A stretch of 36,102 nucleotides of DNA from Pelethousia sp002409725 (GCA_937915455.1 CALDNN010000222.1:1-36102), one strand, 5' to 3'. Positions 6,530 through 13,598 are shown, counted from the first letter of the stretch. The notes: generated by a model not told the origin, from the letters alone. Program-made: numbers and translations.

Positions 6530-7228
6530 ATGAGCTTGGTTGGGAGCAAAAACTATATAAACATCCAAGGCTGGATGGTATCCGAGATTGGGCTAAGCGG
6601 GAACGAACTGCTTGTGTATGCCATCATTTATGGCTTTTCACAAGACGGAGAGGGCGAGTTTACCGGGAGCCTAAGATATCTCATGGACTGGACGGGGGCC
6701 AGCAAAAACACAGTCATGCGGGCGTTGGTGTCGTTAGAGGAAAAGGGCCTTATATCCAAGCAAAAAATAACCACAAACGGGGTTGCTCTTTGTAAATATA
6801 AGGCCATATCCGACTTGAACGGGGGGTGCCAAAATGGCACCGGGGGTGGTGCCAAAATTGAACCTAATAATAAAGATAATAACCTAGTTATTACCCCCCT
6901 TAATCCCCCCGAGGGGAAATGCGTGGATGATATCGCTGAAATCGTGGACTACCTCAACGCAAAAACGGGGAGCAGCTTCAAGGCTTCTACGGCTAGTACT
7001 CGCAAGCAGATAGGCGCACGGCTCAAAGATGGGTATACCGTAGACGATTGCAAGCGCGTTATCGATGATCGGGTAAAGCTGTGGAAGGGGACGGAGTGGG
7101 CGCAATACCTACGGCCCGATACTCTTTTCAGACCTTCAAAGTTCGAGGGGTATCTCAATGCAGCGCCGAAGGACAAGCCGCCAGATGATTGGCGCAAGGA
7201 CTACAAGTTTTACGAGGGGCAGCAATGA
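6530..7228 (+). CDS. Phage replication initiator with wHTH and Phg_2220_C domain
   Basis: The 232-residue protein has an N-terminal winged-helix domain (residues 15-90: LSGNELLVYAIIYGFSQDG, then GSLRYLMDWTGASKNTVMRALVSLEEKGLI). A low-complexity linker of about 40 residues rich in Gly, Asn and Pro follows. The C-terminal domain (residues 125-215) matches the conserved phage C-terminal domain Phg_2220_C: IVDYLNAKTGSSFKAST, IGARLKDGYTVDDCKRVIDDRV and YLRPDTLF. Such proteins bind the origin and load the helicase, here encoded next with an ATGA overlap. The linker-coding DNA holds repeats and an AT-rich stretch, so the origin is probably inside this gene. Confidence 0.85.
   Translation: MSLVGSKNYINIQGWMVSEIGLSGNELLVYAIIYGFSQDGEGEFTGSLRYLMDWTGASKNTVMRALVSLEEKGLISKQKITTNGVALCKYKAISDLNGGCQNGTGGGAKIEPNNKDNNLVITPLNPPEGKCVDDIAEIVDYLNAKTGSSFKASTASTRKQIGARLKDGYTVDDCKRVIDDRVKLWKGTEWAQYLRPDTLFRPSKFEGYLNAAPKDKPPDDWRKDYKFYEGQQ
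6825..6893 (+). other. Candidate phage replication origin (iterons + AT-rich segment)
   Basis: Two direct copies of GGTGCCAAAAT occur at 6825-6835 and 6848-6858, with starts 23 bases apart. The first also forms a dyad with GGCACC at 6836-6841. They are followed by an AT-rich run at about 6863-6893 that could melt. The block lies between the DNA-binding and C-terminal domains of the initiator gene, where many phages keep their origin. This is a structural argument only. Confidence 0.5.
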
Positions 7229-8460
7229 CAGCGGAAGAAAGTGTATTGGGTTCCATGCTGATAAGCCAGCGGGCTGTAGAACTGGCCTGCGACCTCGATA
7301 GCGAGGACTTCACAAGTCCCAGGAACCGGGAACTTTTTGAACACATGATTGCCTTGTCCGCTTGTGGCAGCAGCGTTGATCTTGTTACCGTTATCAATGC
7401 TATGCCCGATGTTGATGTTACGTGGCTCACCAGCCTTACGCTTGGCACGCCCAGCGCGGCGAACGTAGAGCATTATATCCGCCTTGTCCGGGATGCCAGA
7501 CAGCGCAGGGAATTTGCAGGTGATATGAGCGGGGTAATCCAGTCTGTTGCCGAGGGTGGGGAATATATTTCAGCCGCCGAGGCCGTTTTAAACAAGGTTA
7601 TCGCGCTTGGCTCAAAGGATATCCGCAGAGCCGGGGAATATGTGGACGCGGTAATTGCGCAGTTCGGAAAGAAGCGCGAGTGGGGCATACGGACAGGATT
7701 TCTCTTTGCCGATGCAAACCTCCGGGGGCTTAGGCCGGGGCAGTTGGTGGTAATCGCCGGGACAACCGGCATGGGGAAGACCTCGTTTGCCATGAACGTT
7801 GCCATGAACGTTGCGAAGGAAAAGCGCGTGGCCGTGTTCTCGCTGGAAATGACCCGCGAAGAATTGATATCAAGGGCTATTGTATCGCTGGCGAACGTGA
7901 ATGAAAGCGAAATGGGGCAAGCGCGGGAGGCCGCAGAAGCCATACGGGCCGCAGGAAAGGCTTTCAAGGCGCTGGATATGTACATCGACGACAAGGGCGG
8001 GGCTACGGTGGAATACATCAAGGCCCAATGCCACCGGATCAAACCCGCCTTGATCGTGATCGACTACTTGGGGCTGATGGATATGCGGCAGCGCAAGGGC
8101 GGCACGCGAGAAAACGAGGTAAGCGCCACCACCCGGGCCTTGAAGGTGCTGGCCAAAGAATGCAAATGCGTTGTGCTGCTGCTGGCCCAGCTTAACAGGG
8201 GCGTGGATAACCGCGCAGACAAAAAGCCCGTTTTGTCTGATCTGAGGGAAAGCGGATCAATCGAGCAGGATGCGGATATCGTGATGTTTTTGCACCGGCC
8301 CGGAAAGTATGACGAGAAGGCCGACCAGAAAGCCGCCGTGCTGGATATCGCCAAGCACCGCAACGGGCAAGCAGGGGCAATAGAACTATCTTGGGATGGC
8401 CCGCATTTTAAATATAGCGACAAGGAGGAAAAAGGTGCAACACCGTTTGATGTGGATTGA
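7225..8460 (+). CDS. dnaB: Replicative DNA helicase, DnaB type
   Basis: This 411-residue protein is a hexameric 5'-3' replicative helicase. The N-terminal DnaB-N domain (residues 1-95, AEESVLGSMLISQRAVEL) packs the hexamer collar. The RecA-like motor follows, with Walker A GTTGMGKTS at 179-187, Walker B LIVIDYLGLM at 276-285 and the DnaB motif LAQLNRGVDNR ... LSDLRESGSIEQDADIVMFLHR. The ATG at 7225 overlaps the initiator stop (ATGA) and aligns with other DnaB starts. GTTGMGKT is a slight variant of the more usual GRPSMGKT. The initiator next door probably loads it. Confidence 0.95.
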   Translation: MTAEESVLGSMLISQRAVELACDLDSEDFTSPRNRELFEHMIALSACGSSVDLVTVINAMPDVDVTWLTSLTLGTPSAANVEHYIRLVRDARQRREFAGDMSGVIQSVAEGGEYISAAEAVLNKVIALGSKDIRRAGEYVDAVIAQFGKKREWGIRTGFLFADANLRGLRPGQLVVIAGTTGMGKTSFAMNVAMNVAKEKRVAVFSLEMTREELISRAIVSLANVNESEMGQAREAAEAIRAAGKAFKALDMYIDDKGGATVEYIKAQCHRIKPALIVIDYLGLMDMRQRKGGTRENEVSATTRALKVLAKECKCVVLLLAQLNRGVDNRADKKPVLSDLRESGSIEQDADIVMFLHRPGKYDEKADQKAAVLDIAKHRNGQAGAIELSWDGPHFKYSDKEEKGATPFDVD

Positions 8461-8554
8461 ATACGAGCGGCGTAAAAAAGAATTGCCGCCTGATTTAACG
8501 CCGGAGCAGTACGAAGCTGCAATACGCCAGATTTGTGAGGATTTAGGCATATGA
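8435..8554 (+). CDS. Small charged ORF (39 aa) between helicase and rusA
   Basis: A 39-codon frame starts at GTG 8435 inside the end of the helicase gene, behind a perfect AAGGAGG site six bases away, and ends with an ATGA overlap into rusA. The peptide (MWIEYERRKKELPPDLTPEQYEAAIRQICEDLGI with a short leader) has the look of a small helical phage protein. Similar short genes often lie before rusA in clostridial phages. No function is recognised. The ribosome site and both overlaps are the main support. Confidence 0.6.
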   Translation: MQHRLMWIEYERRKKELPPDLTPEQYEAAIRQICEDLGI

Positions 8555-8979
8555 CCGTTAGCTTTGATATCATCGGCAAGCCGCAGGGCAAGGCCCGCGC
8601 CCGGACGGGGAAAGGCCGCACATACACCCCGGAGCAAACGGTGCTCTATGAGAATCTTGTGAAAATGGAGTACCTTCGCCAATGTGATGGGTTCCGCTTC
8701 AAAGAGGATGTGCCGTTGCGGATGGAGATTGACGCAATCTTCGAGCCGCCGAAAGGAACACCGAAAAAGATGAGGGGACTCATGCTCCGCGACGATATCC
8801 TGCCGTTGAAAAAACCAGACGCAGACAATATCGCCAAGGTCATTGCGGATAGCCTCAACGGCGTGGCGTACAAGGATGATTCACAGATCGCCAGCATGCT
8901 TGTGAACAAATATTACGGTGAGCAGGCGGCGGTGAGCGTTCGGATAAGCAATGTTGAGCCGTGGATGATGGAGGATTAA
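8551..8979 (+). CDS. rusA: RusA-type Holliday junction resolvase
   Basis: The 142-residue protein matches the RusA endonuclease family, a dimer that cuts four-way junctions symmetrically. The start MTVSFDIIGKPQGKARART is typical, and the catalytic block is KKPDADNIAKVIADSLNGVAYKDDSQI, carrying the conserved aspartates D90, D92, D100 and D109/D110 and a conserved lysine. The closing VSVRI strand is usual. It is coupled by ATGA to the small gene before it. Its job would be to resolve branched replication and recombination intermediates before packaging. Confidence 0.93.
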   Translation: MTVSFDIIGKPQGKARARTGKGRTYTPEQTVLYENLVKMEYLRQCDGFRFKEDVPLRMEIDAIFEPPKGTPKKMRGLMLRDDILPLKKPDADNIAKVIADSLNGVAYKDDSQIASMLVNKYYGEQAAVSVRISNVEPWMMED

Positions 8980-8981
8980 CC

Positions 8982-9029
8982 ATGAGCGGCGTAACCTGGA
9001 TGGATATGGAGGTGCGGAATGCGAATTGA
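8982..9029 (+). CDS. Mini-ORF (15 codons) ahead of the PAPS-reductase-like gene
   Basis: A 15-codon frame starts three bases after the rusA stop, follows GGAGGATTAACC and ends ten bases inside the next gene. It carries the next gene's own ribosome site (GGAGGTG) within it. It may serve only to bring ribosomes to the downstream start by termination-reinitiation, or be chance. The peptide itself (MSGVTWMDMEVRNAN) has no recognisable feature. Confidence 0.25.
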   Translation: MSGVTWMDMEVRNAN

Positions 9030-9981
9030 CATTGTAAACGTTTCGGGAGGCGTGGATAGCACGGCATGTTATCTCCTCGCCTTAGAGCGGCGGGAAAAGA
9101 CGGGGCAGGATTTCCGGGCCGTATTTGCGGATACCGGGAACGAGCATGAAATCACGGTGGATTATATCCACGACCTGGCCCACAAAACGGGCGGCCCGGA
9201 GGTGCGGACGGTTAAGGCTGATTTTACCCAGCGTATCGCTGTGCGCCGTTCGGGGCTGGAAATGATGCTGAAATCCGGGGAATTTGTCCGGGGGTGGACG
9301 CAGGAAGCGGTGGAAAGGGTGCTTGAACACCTCTACCCTACGGGCATACCGTTCCTTGACCTATGCATATGGAAAAGCCGTTTCCCGGCATCAATGCAGC
9401 GATTTTGCACCACCTGCCTAAAAATGGAGCCTATGCGCGATCAAGCTACGGGCCCGGCCATTGCCGAGGCTATAGCAGCAGGTGGGCGATTCTGCGATGT
9501 GGTGCATTGGGTGGGCATTCGGCGCGACGAAAGCCCGGCGCGAGCAGATGCGGAAGAATGGGAAACGGACAGCATGGGCAGCAGGATATATCGGCCCTTG
9601 GTGGACTGGCCCAAAGATCAATGCTTCGATCTGCTTTCACGGCACGGCGTAGACCCGAATCCGCTGTACAAGATGGGTTGCGGGCGCGTGGGATGCATGC
9701 CGTGCCTGATGGCGAGAAAGGCCGAAATCCGCGAAATAGCTAAACGCTGGCCGGATCATATAAATAAAATCCGGGACTGGGAACGCCTTGTAAAAATGTG
9801 CAGCAAAAACATGGTATCAACCTTTTTTCCGGTGGACACGATCCCAGGCACGGCAGATGATCGCAGCAATATTGATGCGGTAGTCGAATGGTCTAAAACT
9901 GGCCGGGGCGGCAGCCAGTTTGACATGCTGGCCATGATGGAGCCGTTATCCTGTAGCAGCCTGTATGGGCTGTGCGAGTGA
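9019..9981 (+). CDS. PAPS-reductase-family (adenine nucleotide alpha hydrolase) protein
   Basis: The 320-residue protein has the PP-loop SGGVDST at 9-15, the fold of PAPS reductases, DndC and thiolation enzymes, which activate substrates by adenylation. ADTGNEHEIT is the usual second strand. Cysteines C130 and C133 (FCTTCLK) with C226 and C229 (CGRVGCMPC) could bind a 4Fe-4S cluster, as in DndC-like and tRNA-thiolating members. The WVGIRRDESPARADAEEW block is typical of the phage branch. The ATG at 9019 follows GGAGGTGCGG. Phages often carry such genes next to replication genes. The substrate is unknown: sulfate metabolism, nucleic-acid modification and defence evasion are all possible. Confidence 0.85.
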   Translation: MRIDIVNVSGGVDSTACYLLALERREKTGQDFRAVFADTGNEHEITVDYIHDLAHKTGGPEVRTVKADFTQRIAVRRSGLEMMLKSGEFVRGWTQEAVERVLEHLYPTGIPFLDLCIWKSRFPASMQRFCTTCLKMEPMRDQATGPAIAEAIAAGGRFCDVVHWVGIRRDESPARADAEEWETDSMGSRIYRPLVDWPKDQCFDLLSRHGVDPNPLYKMGCGRVGCMPCLMARKAEIREIAKRWPDHINKIRDWERLVKMCSKNMVSTFFPVDTIPGTADDRSNIDAVVEWSKTGRGGSQFDMLAMMEPLSCSSLYGLCE

Positions 9982-9990
9982 GGAGGCACC

Positions 9991-10197
9991 ATGAAAAAAC
10001 AAACCCTACCCTGCTATGAAGTATACACCCGTACAGATGGTACGGAAAACGTACATTGCGCCACCTGCGAGAAGGATAAGGCGCGGAGAAGCTATCACCT
10101 GCACCGGGCGCTTGGGCATGAACCCAGGCTCCGGGTAGACGGTCAGGAACTTACAATCGCGGAGGCTGATAGGCTGATGCAAAAGAAAGGAGCGTAA
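9991..10197 (+). CDS. Unknown small protein (68 aa)
   Basis: A 68-residue basic protein lies ten bases after the PAPS-reductase-like gene, behind GAGGAGGCACC. It has one CATC pair (HCATCEKDKARR) and a YHLHRALGHEPRLRVDGQELTIAEADRLMQ segment that suggests a small alpha/beta fold. I know no named family. The gap to the next gene is only two bases, so it belongs to the same operon. Confidence 0.55.
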   Translation: MKKQTLPCYEVYTRTDGTENVHCATCEKDKARRSYHLHRALGHEPRLRVDGQELTIAEADRLMQKKGA

Positions 10198-10199
10198 CC

Positions 10200-10610
10200 A
10201 TGCGAGAAATACTTTTTCGCGGCAAGGAAATCACTACGGCGAAGTGGGTGTATGGCGGGTATTACGGCGATAGCAAAAGAGCGTGGATTAGAAGCGTCGT
10301 TGCTACGAAGTACGGCAGAGAAATTTTGCAGTATGAAGTCGACCCCTCCACCGTAGGGCAGTACACAGGGCTAAAGGACAAGCTCGGCAAGGATATTTTT
10401 GAGGGGGATATCCTTTTTGACTCCGAGTGGGAGTGCGAAGGGCACGTAGCATGGGCGAACGAGCATTTATCCTGGATGATCGTCATGTCCGGCGAAAAGG
10501 AGTTTTTGCAAGAGTTCATCACCGATGGGGAAGCCATGTGCGCTGGATGCACCCATATCATCGGCAACATTCACGACAACCCCGAAGAATTATTGGAGGT
10601 ATCCCAGTAG
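10200..10610 (+). CDS. YopX family protein (copy 1)
   Basis: This 136-residue protein matches the YopX family, first named from Bacillus SPbeta and widespread in phages: REILFRGKEITTAKWVYGGYY at the start, VDPSTVGQYTGLKDKLGKDIFEGDI in the middle and the closing THIIGNIHDNPEELLE. The fold is a small beta-rich domain; function remains unknown. The start is the ATG two bases after the previous stop, with AAAGGAGCGTAACC as ribosome site. A second, diverged YopX gene lies 800 bases downstream. Confidence 0.85.
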   Translation: MREILFRGKEITTAKWVYGGYYGDSKRAWIRSVVATKYGREILQYEVDPSTVGQYTGLKDKLGKDIFEGDILFDSEWECEGHVAWANEHLSWMIVMSGEKEFLQEFITDGEAMCAGCTHIIGNIHDNPEELLEVSQ

Positions 10611-10717
10611 GCGTCGGCTGGTAGCGCCCACGGATCAAGGATATATTTGCTGCCACGCCGCTTGATGTTACCCAAGACAACCTGGCTGTTCAGAGCCATT
10701 TTTACGGATGCTTTCAT
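10571..10717 (-). CDS. Possible antisense ORF (48 aa) under yopX copy 1, leaderless
   Basis: On the minus strand a 48-codon frame starts at 10717 and runs back into the 3' end of the YopX gene. Just upstream is a good promoter, TTGATT (10747-10752) and TATAAT (10724-10729) with a 17-base gap, placing the start of RNA at or next to the ATG, so the message would be leaderless. The peptide opens MKASVKMALNSQVVLGNIKRRG and has no known family. The transcript may instead act as antisense RNA against yopX. Nothing on the plus strand explains this 158-base gap. Confidence 0.3.
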   Translation of the reverse strand: MKASVKMALNSQVVLGNIKRRGSKYILDPWALPADAYWDTSNNSSGLS

Positions 10718-10723
10718 GAGCAA

Positions 10724-10752
10724 ATTATATAGGCTTTTAGCCAAAAAATCAA
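10724..10752 (-). promoter_or_regulatory. Minus-strand promoter TTGATT-17-TATAAT
   Basis: The -35 and -10 boxes differ from consensus at two positions only, with ideal spacing. A GGCT-TTT-AGCC dyad (10732-10742) sits inside the spacer, an ideal place for a repressor. The promoter faces back into the YopX gene, opposite to the operon. On the plus strand the same stretch gives no comparable promoter. Confidence 0.5.
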
Positions 10753-10768
10753 CTAAAGGAGATCAGCC

Positions 10769-11122
10769 ATGACCGATAGAGAAAAGGCGATACGATATTT
10801 CCAGCAAAGCGTTGACAGCGCGCCGATAGTAAGGTTATCGGCTATCAAAGAGCATGTTGACGCTTGCGAAACCGCCCTGGCCGCCCTCCGCGCCGAGGAA
10901 GAGAGGGAGAAGGGGTGCGAGTATTGCACAGGTGATTTTGAACCCGCCTGTGATGATTGTCCTCCACCATGGCCCGATGCAAGATGCTCGGCATGTGAAC
11001 GCCTCAAGAAATACAGCCTGCAAAGACGCATACGCGAGGAAGATGCCTTTTGCAGGAAATGTGGCCACAAACTGGATGGAGGTGGGCAGGATGCCCGGAA
11101 AGGAAGCACCCATGAAATATAA
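10769..11122 (+). CDS. Helical protein with Cys clusters, zinc-ribbon-like (117 aa)
   Basis: The N-terminal 50 residues are helical and charged (AIKEHVDACETALAALRAEEERE). The C-terminal half has CEYC, CDDC, CSAC and FCRKCGHKL pairs, enough to bind two zinc ions. The closing CRKCGHKL is the rubredoxin-like knuckle common in phage accessory proteins. AAAGGAGATCAGCC precedes the ATG. It follows the 158-base gap, so it may have its own promoter. No function is known. Confidence 0.65.
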   Translation: MTDREKAIRYFQQSVDSAPIVRLSAIKEHVDACETALAALRAEEEREKGCEYCTGDFEPACDDCPPPWPDARCSACERLKKYSLQRRIREEDAFCRKCGHKLDGGGQDARKGSTHEI

Positions 11123-11414
11123 GCCCGAGGATTATCTTGATAGCGGTTTTTATGATGGCGATTTCGGCGAGGGCTGCCTTGAAGGCCATAAGGAAAAGCT
11201 GGTCAAATGCCGCAAACCGCATGAATGCATGGGCGGCTGCGACACCGTAATACAACCTGGAGAATATGCGCTCCTAGAAAAGGGCTTTATGGACGGGCAA
11301 CCCGTAAGCTGCTATACGTGCCTGCCCTGCATAGAGGCGTGGCTCGAAGAATCGGGACAGGTTGATGTAGACGATGAGGGCGAGGCCACGCAGGCCGGGG
11401 AGGAGCGCGTATGA
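11112..11414 (+). CDS. Cys-rich small protein (100 aa), unknown
   Basis: The 100-residue protein starts inside the end of the previous gene (11-base overlap) behind GGAAAGGAAG. It contains KCRKPHECMGGCDTVIQPGEYALLEKGF and SCYTCLPCIEAWLEE, a CxxC/HxC pattern like a treble-clef or zinc-finger domain of the kind seen in HNH-related phage proteins, but without visible catalytic residues. The C terminus is acidic. Function unknown. Confidence 0.6.
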   Translation: MKYKPEDYLDSGFYDGDFGEGCLEGHKEKLVKCRKPHECMGGCDTVIQPGEYALLEKGFMDGQPVSCYTCLPCIEAWLEESGQVDVDDEGEATQAGEERV

Positions 11415-11851
11415 GTGAAATATTGCTTAGGGCGTGGGATACAGTCAGAAAAGAATATCTTTCGGGCGGGAAGTTTATGTTGGCCATCCAGCCCGGCGAG
11501 ACCCCAAAGCCGACAGAAACCTATTTGGACGTGCTTAATTGTGTGGACATGTACAGAAGCAGGTTTATCATTGAGCGGCATACCGAGCTTTACTATGAAA
11601 ACGGCAAGCCAATCTTCGAAGGTGACATTGTTGATTTCAGGCGAGGTCAGGAAAATTTGTTTGTTGCAATGGTTGAAGGGCAATGGGTTATGTGCACATA
11701 TCTACAGGCCCCTGCTTATGACTACCGCAGCCTGTATCATTACCTACATCATGATGGGCCAATTGAAAAAATTGGAAACATACACAAACATGCTCATTTG
11801 TTACGAGAAAAGGATTTTGCACAGGCCGGGGAGGTAAAGCAGGATGGATAG
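11411..11851 (+). CDS. YopX family protein (copy 2)
   Basis: This 146-residue protein is a second YopX member: SEILLRAWDTVRKEYLSGG at the start, TELYYENGKPIFEGDIVDFRR centrally and EKIGNIHKHAHLL near the end. It shares the FEGDI and IGN-I-H motifs with the first copy but little else, so the two were probably acquired separately or diverged long ago. It starts by ATGA overlap with the gene before it. Function unknown. Confidence 0.8.
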   Translation: MSEILLRAWDTVRKEYLSGGKFMLAIQPGETPKPTETYLDVLNCVDMYRSRFIIERHTELYYENGKPIFEGDIVDFRRGQENLFVAMVEGQWVMCTYLQAPAYDYRSLYHYLHHDGPIEKIGNIHKHAHLLREKDFAQAGEVKQDG

Positions 11852-12557
11852 GCTGACTGATAGAACCAGAAATCACGGGATATACCTCACGGGGCAGAAT
11901 ATGGGCGCGACTGGATATGTACCAGACGATGTGCTTAAACGCCTCGCCGCCTATGAGGATACCGGGCTTACGCCGGGTGAGGTGGCACGACTAAAAACTT
12001 TGGCGGGCGAAACCCTACAGGAAAACGCTAAGCTTTTGGCCGACAAAAAAACTTTATGTGAGGGCTGCGATATTGCACGGCGCGATTTTGCCTTATCGCA
12101 AACGGCAGATTATGCAGACCGGGCGGCAATGCTTGAAAAGATCGATGCCCTCACCGCCGAAAACGCCCGCCTCCGCGCAGAGCGGGATAAAGCGGTGGAG
12201 CTGGCAATTATTACGGAGCGCGACTATATGGAGTGTGACAAGATGTTTTTGCATATAAGCCGCTACAAAAGCCATGTGGGTTATACGGCTTACAGGATTG
12301 ACGCAGAAAATGCCGGAGCCATACCGCTCACATTTGAGCAGTGGATGGCGCGGAACGGAGGGGAAAGCGTGAACAACGGCGAGAGAATAGTACACATGGT
12401 ATGCAGATGGGCTATGGTAATGCTTTTCATTGCCTGTCTGTGGCAAATGTTAGAGCTTATGCTCTACGGCAAAATACAACCCCGTACCGTTGACAGCATT
12501 ATGTGGGGCCTGTGGGGGGTAACGCTTATTTTCGCATACAGGGAGGGGAAAGCGTAA
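11844..12557 (+). CDS. Coiled-coil phage protein with C-terminal membrane segment (237 aa)
   Basis: Residues 1-50 carry the phage motif DVLKRLAAYEDTGLTPGEVARLK. Residues 90-125 form a coiled coil (MLEKIDALTAENARLRAERDK). Residues 180-237 hold two hydrophobic spans (VCRWAMVMLFIACLWQMLELMLYG and IMWGLWGVTLIFAY). Such a soluble regulator-like part joined to a membrane part is odd. An in-frame GTG at 12369 behind a GGAGGGGAAAGC site would make the last 62 residues as a separate small membrane protein. The gene overlaps the previous one by eight bases. Confidence 0.7.
   Translation: MDRLTDRTRNHGIYLTGQNMGATGYVPDDVLKRLAAYEDTGLTPGEVARLKTLAGETLQENAKLLADKKTLCEGCDIARRDFALSQTADYADRAAMLEKIDALTAENARLRAERDKAVELAIITERDYMECDKMFLHISRYKSHVGYTAYRIDAENAGAIPLTFEQWMARNGGESVNNGERIVHMVCRWAMVMLFIACLWQMLELMLYGKIQPRTVDSIMWGLWGVTLIFAYREGKA
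12369..12557 (+). CDS. Possible separate 62-aa membrane protein from an internal start
   Basis: In frame within the larger coiled-coil gene, GTG 12369 is preceded by GGAGGGGAAAGC, better than most sites here. The product (VNNGERIVHMVCRW onward) is a two-span membrane protein, a common stand-alone phage gene type. The 14-base site GGAGGGGAAAGCGT is repeated exactly before the next gene (12542-12555). Either a stop was lost between two genes, or both long and short forms are made. Confidence 0.45.
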   Translation: MNNGERIVHMVCRWAMVMLFIACLWQMLELMLYGKIQPRTVDSIMWGLWGVTLIFAYREGKA

Positions 12558-12925
12558 TGTACACTCCACCCAAGCGCCGGAAGCTCACTAAGGCCGAGCG
12601 GCAAGAAGTCTACGACAAATGCCACGGGCATTGTGCCTACTGCGGGTGCGAGATCACCATCCAGCAGATGCAGGTTGATCATGTACAGCCTATTTCCGTT
12701 GCCGGGGATGATGTGATGGAAAATATGCTCCCGGCCTGCCGGAGCTGCAATTACTACAAGAGTGCTATGCCGCTATATATGTTTCGCCAGGCGGTAGAGG
12801 ATTGGACGAAAGTACTGGCGCGGGACAGTGTTACATATCGCAATGCGGTGCGGTTTGGACAAGTCCTGCCGAACAAGCACCCGGTAGTGTTCTACTTTGA
12901 AAGAGAGGGCGGGAAGGATGGCTGA
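12557..12925 (+). CDS. HNH endonuclease (122 aa)
   Basis: The core runs from CHGHCAYCGCEITIQQMQVDHVQPISVAGDDVMENMLPACRSCNYYKS. The CxxC pairs bind structural zinc, D-H in QVDHVQP is the catalytic first H, and the N of ENMLPACRSCN completes the H-N-H site. The ATG at 12557 follows GGAGGGGAAAGCGTA and shares one base with the preceding stop. HNH proteins near terminase usually help packaging; this one sits in the accessory region some 4.4 kb before terS, so it may instead be a general nuclease. Confidence 0.88.
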   Translation: MYTPPKRRKLTKAERQEVYDKCHGHCAYCGCEITIQQMQVDHVQPISVAGDDVMENMLPACRSCNYYKSAMPLYMFRQAVEDWTKVLARDSVTYRNAVRFGQVLPNKHPVVFYFEREGGKDG

Positions 12926-13145
12926 ACTTAACGGCAACGGATTTGTGTTCCTGGACGCTGTGAGCAGGGCCTATAATATCCGAATGCTGGATGGGCAGCC
13001 GTGGCTTTGCTTCTGGCACGAAGGATATAAATGCTTCACGACCTTGCGCAAAGCGACAGAATACGAAGTGGATCGCTACAAACAACTTGCCTTGCCGAAG
13101 GATATGGCGGATTTATATTTCAAGAGCAACGGAGGCCCCCAATGA
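12918..13145 (+). CDS. Unknown small protein (75 aa)
   Basis: The 75-residue product has an aromatic-rich middle (MLDGQPWLCFWHEGYKCFTTLRKATEYEVDRY) typical of a small beta-sheet phage protein. The start at 12918 overlaps the HNH gene by eight bases behind GGGAAGG. It ends with an ATGA overlap into the next gene. No family is recognised. Confidence 0.55.
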   Translation: MAELNGNGFVFLDAVSRAYNIRMLDGQPWLCFWHEGYKCFTTLRKATEYEVDRYKQLALPKDMADLYFKSNGGPQ

Positions 13146-13288
13146 GTGAATTGAAGCGGTTGATTAAAGCACTTCGACGGCTCTTTGAACTGCATTGTCC
13201 TGATTGCGACGGGCAGCTTACACAATGGATCATGCCTCGCGGCCCGAATATATATGAGTGCCAGTCTTGCGGAAAGGAGTGGATTTGA
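13142..13288 (+). CDS. Zinc-ribbon mini-protein (48 aa)
   Basis: A 48-residue protein with a helical start (SELKRLIKALRRLFEL) and a single zinc ribbon, CPDCDGQ ... CQSCGKEWI. It starts by ATGA overlap after GGAGGCCCCC. This build resembles small regulators that bind RNA polymerase or nucleic acid, but the link is only structural. Confidence 0.6.
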   Translation: MSELKRLIKALRRLFELHCPDCDGQLTQWIMPRGPNIYECQSCGKEWI

Positions 13289-13290
13289 CT

Positions 13291-13584
13291 ATGAGTGAAG
13301 TAAGGTTGATAGACGGGAATGCGCTGGAACAGAACTTTGACCCGGACACATGGCAGGGCGAAATGATGATTGCTCTTGTACGTAATGCTCCCACCATCAC
13401 CCCTGAATCCTTGGGGTATCGGAAGGTGGTGCATGGGCGGTGGGAAAATACTGTGAAATGGTGGCAGGGCGGATCTGCGTGGAAACGATGCTCGGTTTGC
13501 GGAATTATCAGCAAAAAGACTAGATATTGCCGCAACTGCGGCGCTCGGATGATAGAAAAAACGGACCGCCCACATCAGGGCTGA
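13291..13584 (+). CDS. Phage accessory protein with C-terminal zinc ribbon (97 aa)
   Basis: The opening SEVRLIDGNALEQNF and the closing HGRWE ... CSVCGIISKKTRYCRNCGARM are typical of a large group of clostridial phage proteins with a variable middle and a four-cysteine ribbon. Function is unknown. The ATG at 13291 is preferred for its family match. A TTG six bases earlier (13285) sits closer to AAAGGAG and overlaps the previous stop, so it could also be used. Confidence 0.7.
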   Translation: MSEVRLIDGNALEQNFDPDTWQGEMMIALVRNAPTITPESLGYRKVVHGRWENTVKWWQGGSAWKRCSVCGIISKKTRYCRNCGARMIEKTDRPHQG

Positions 13585-13598
13585 AAAGGGGGGATTGC

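Noticed and set aside
12503..12925. Longer HNH start at 12503
   Set aside because: It would run inside the coiled-coil/membrane gene; ATG 12557 has a strong site and overlaps the stop, as usual here.
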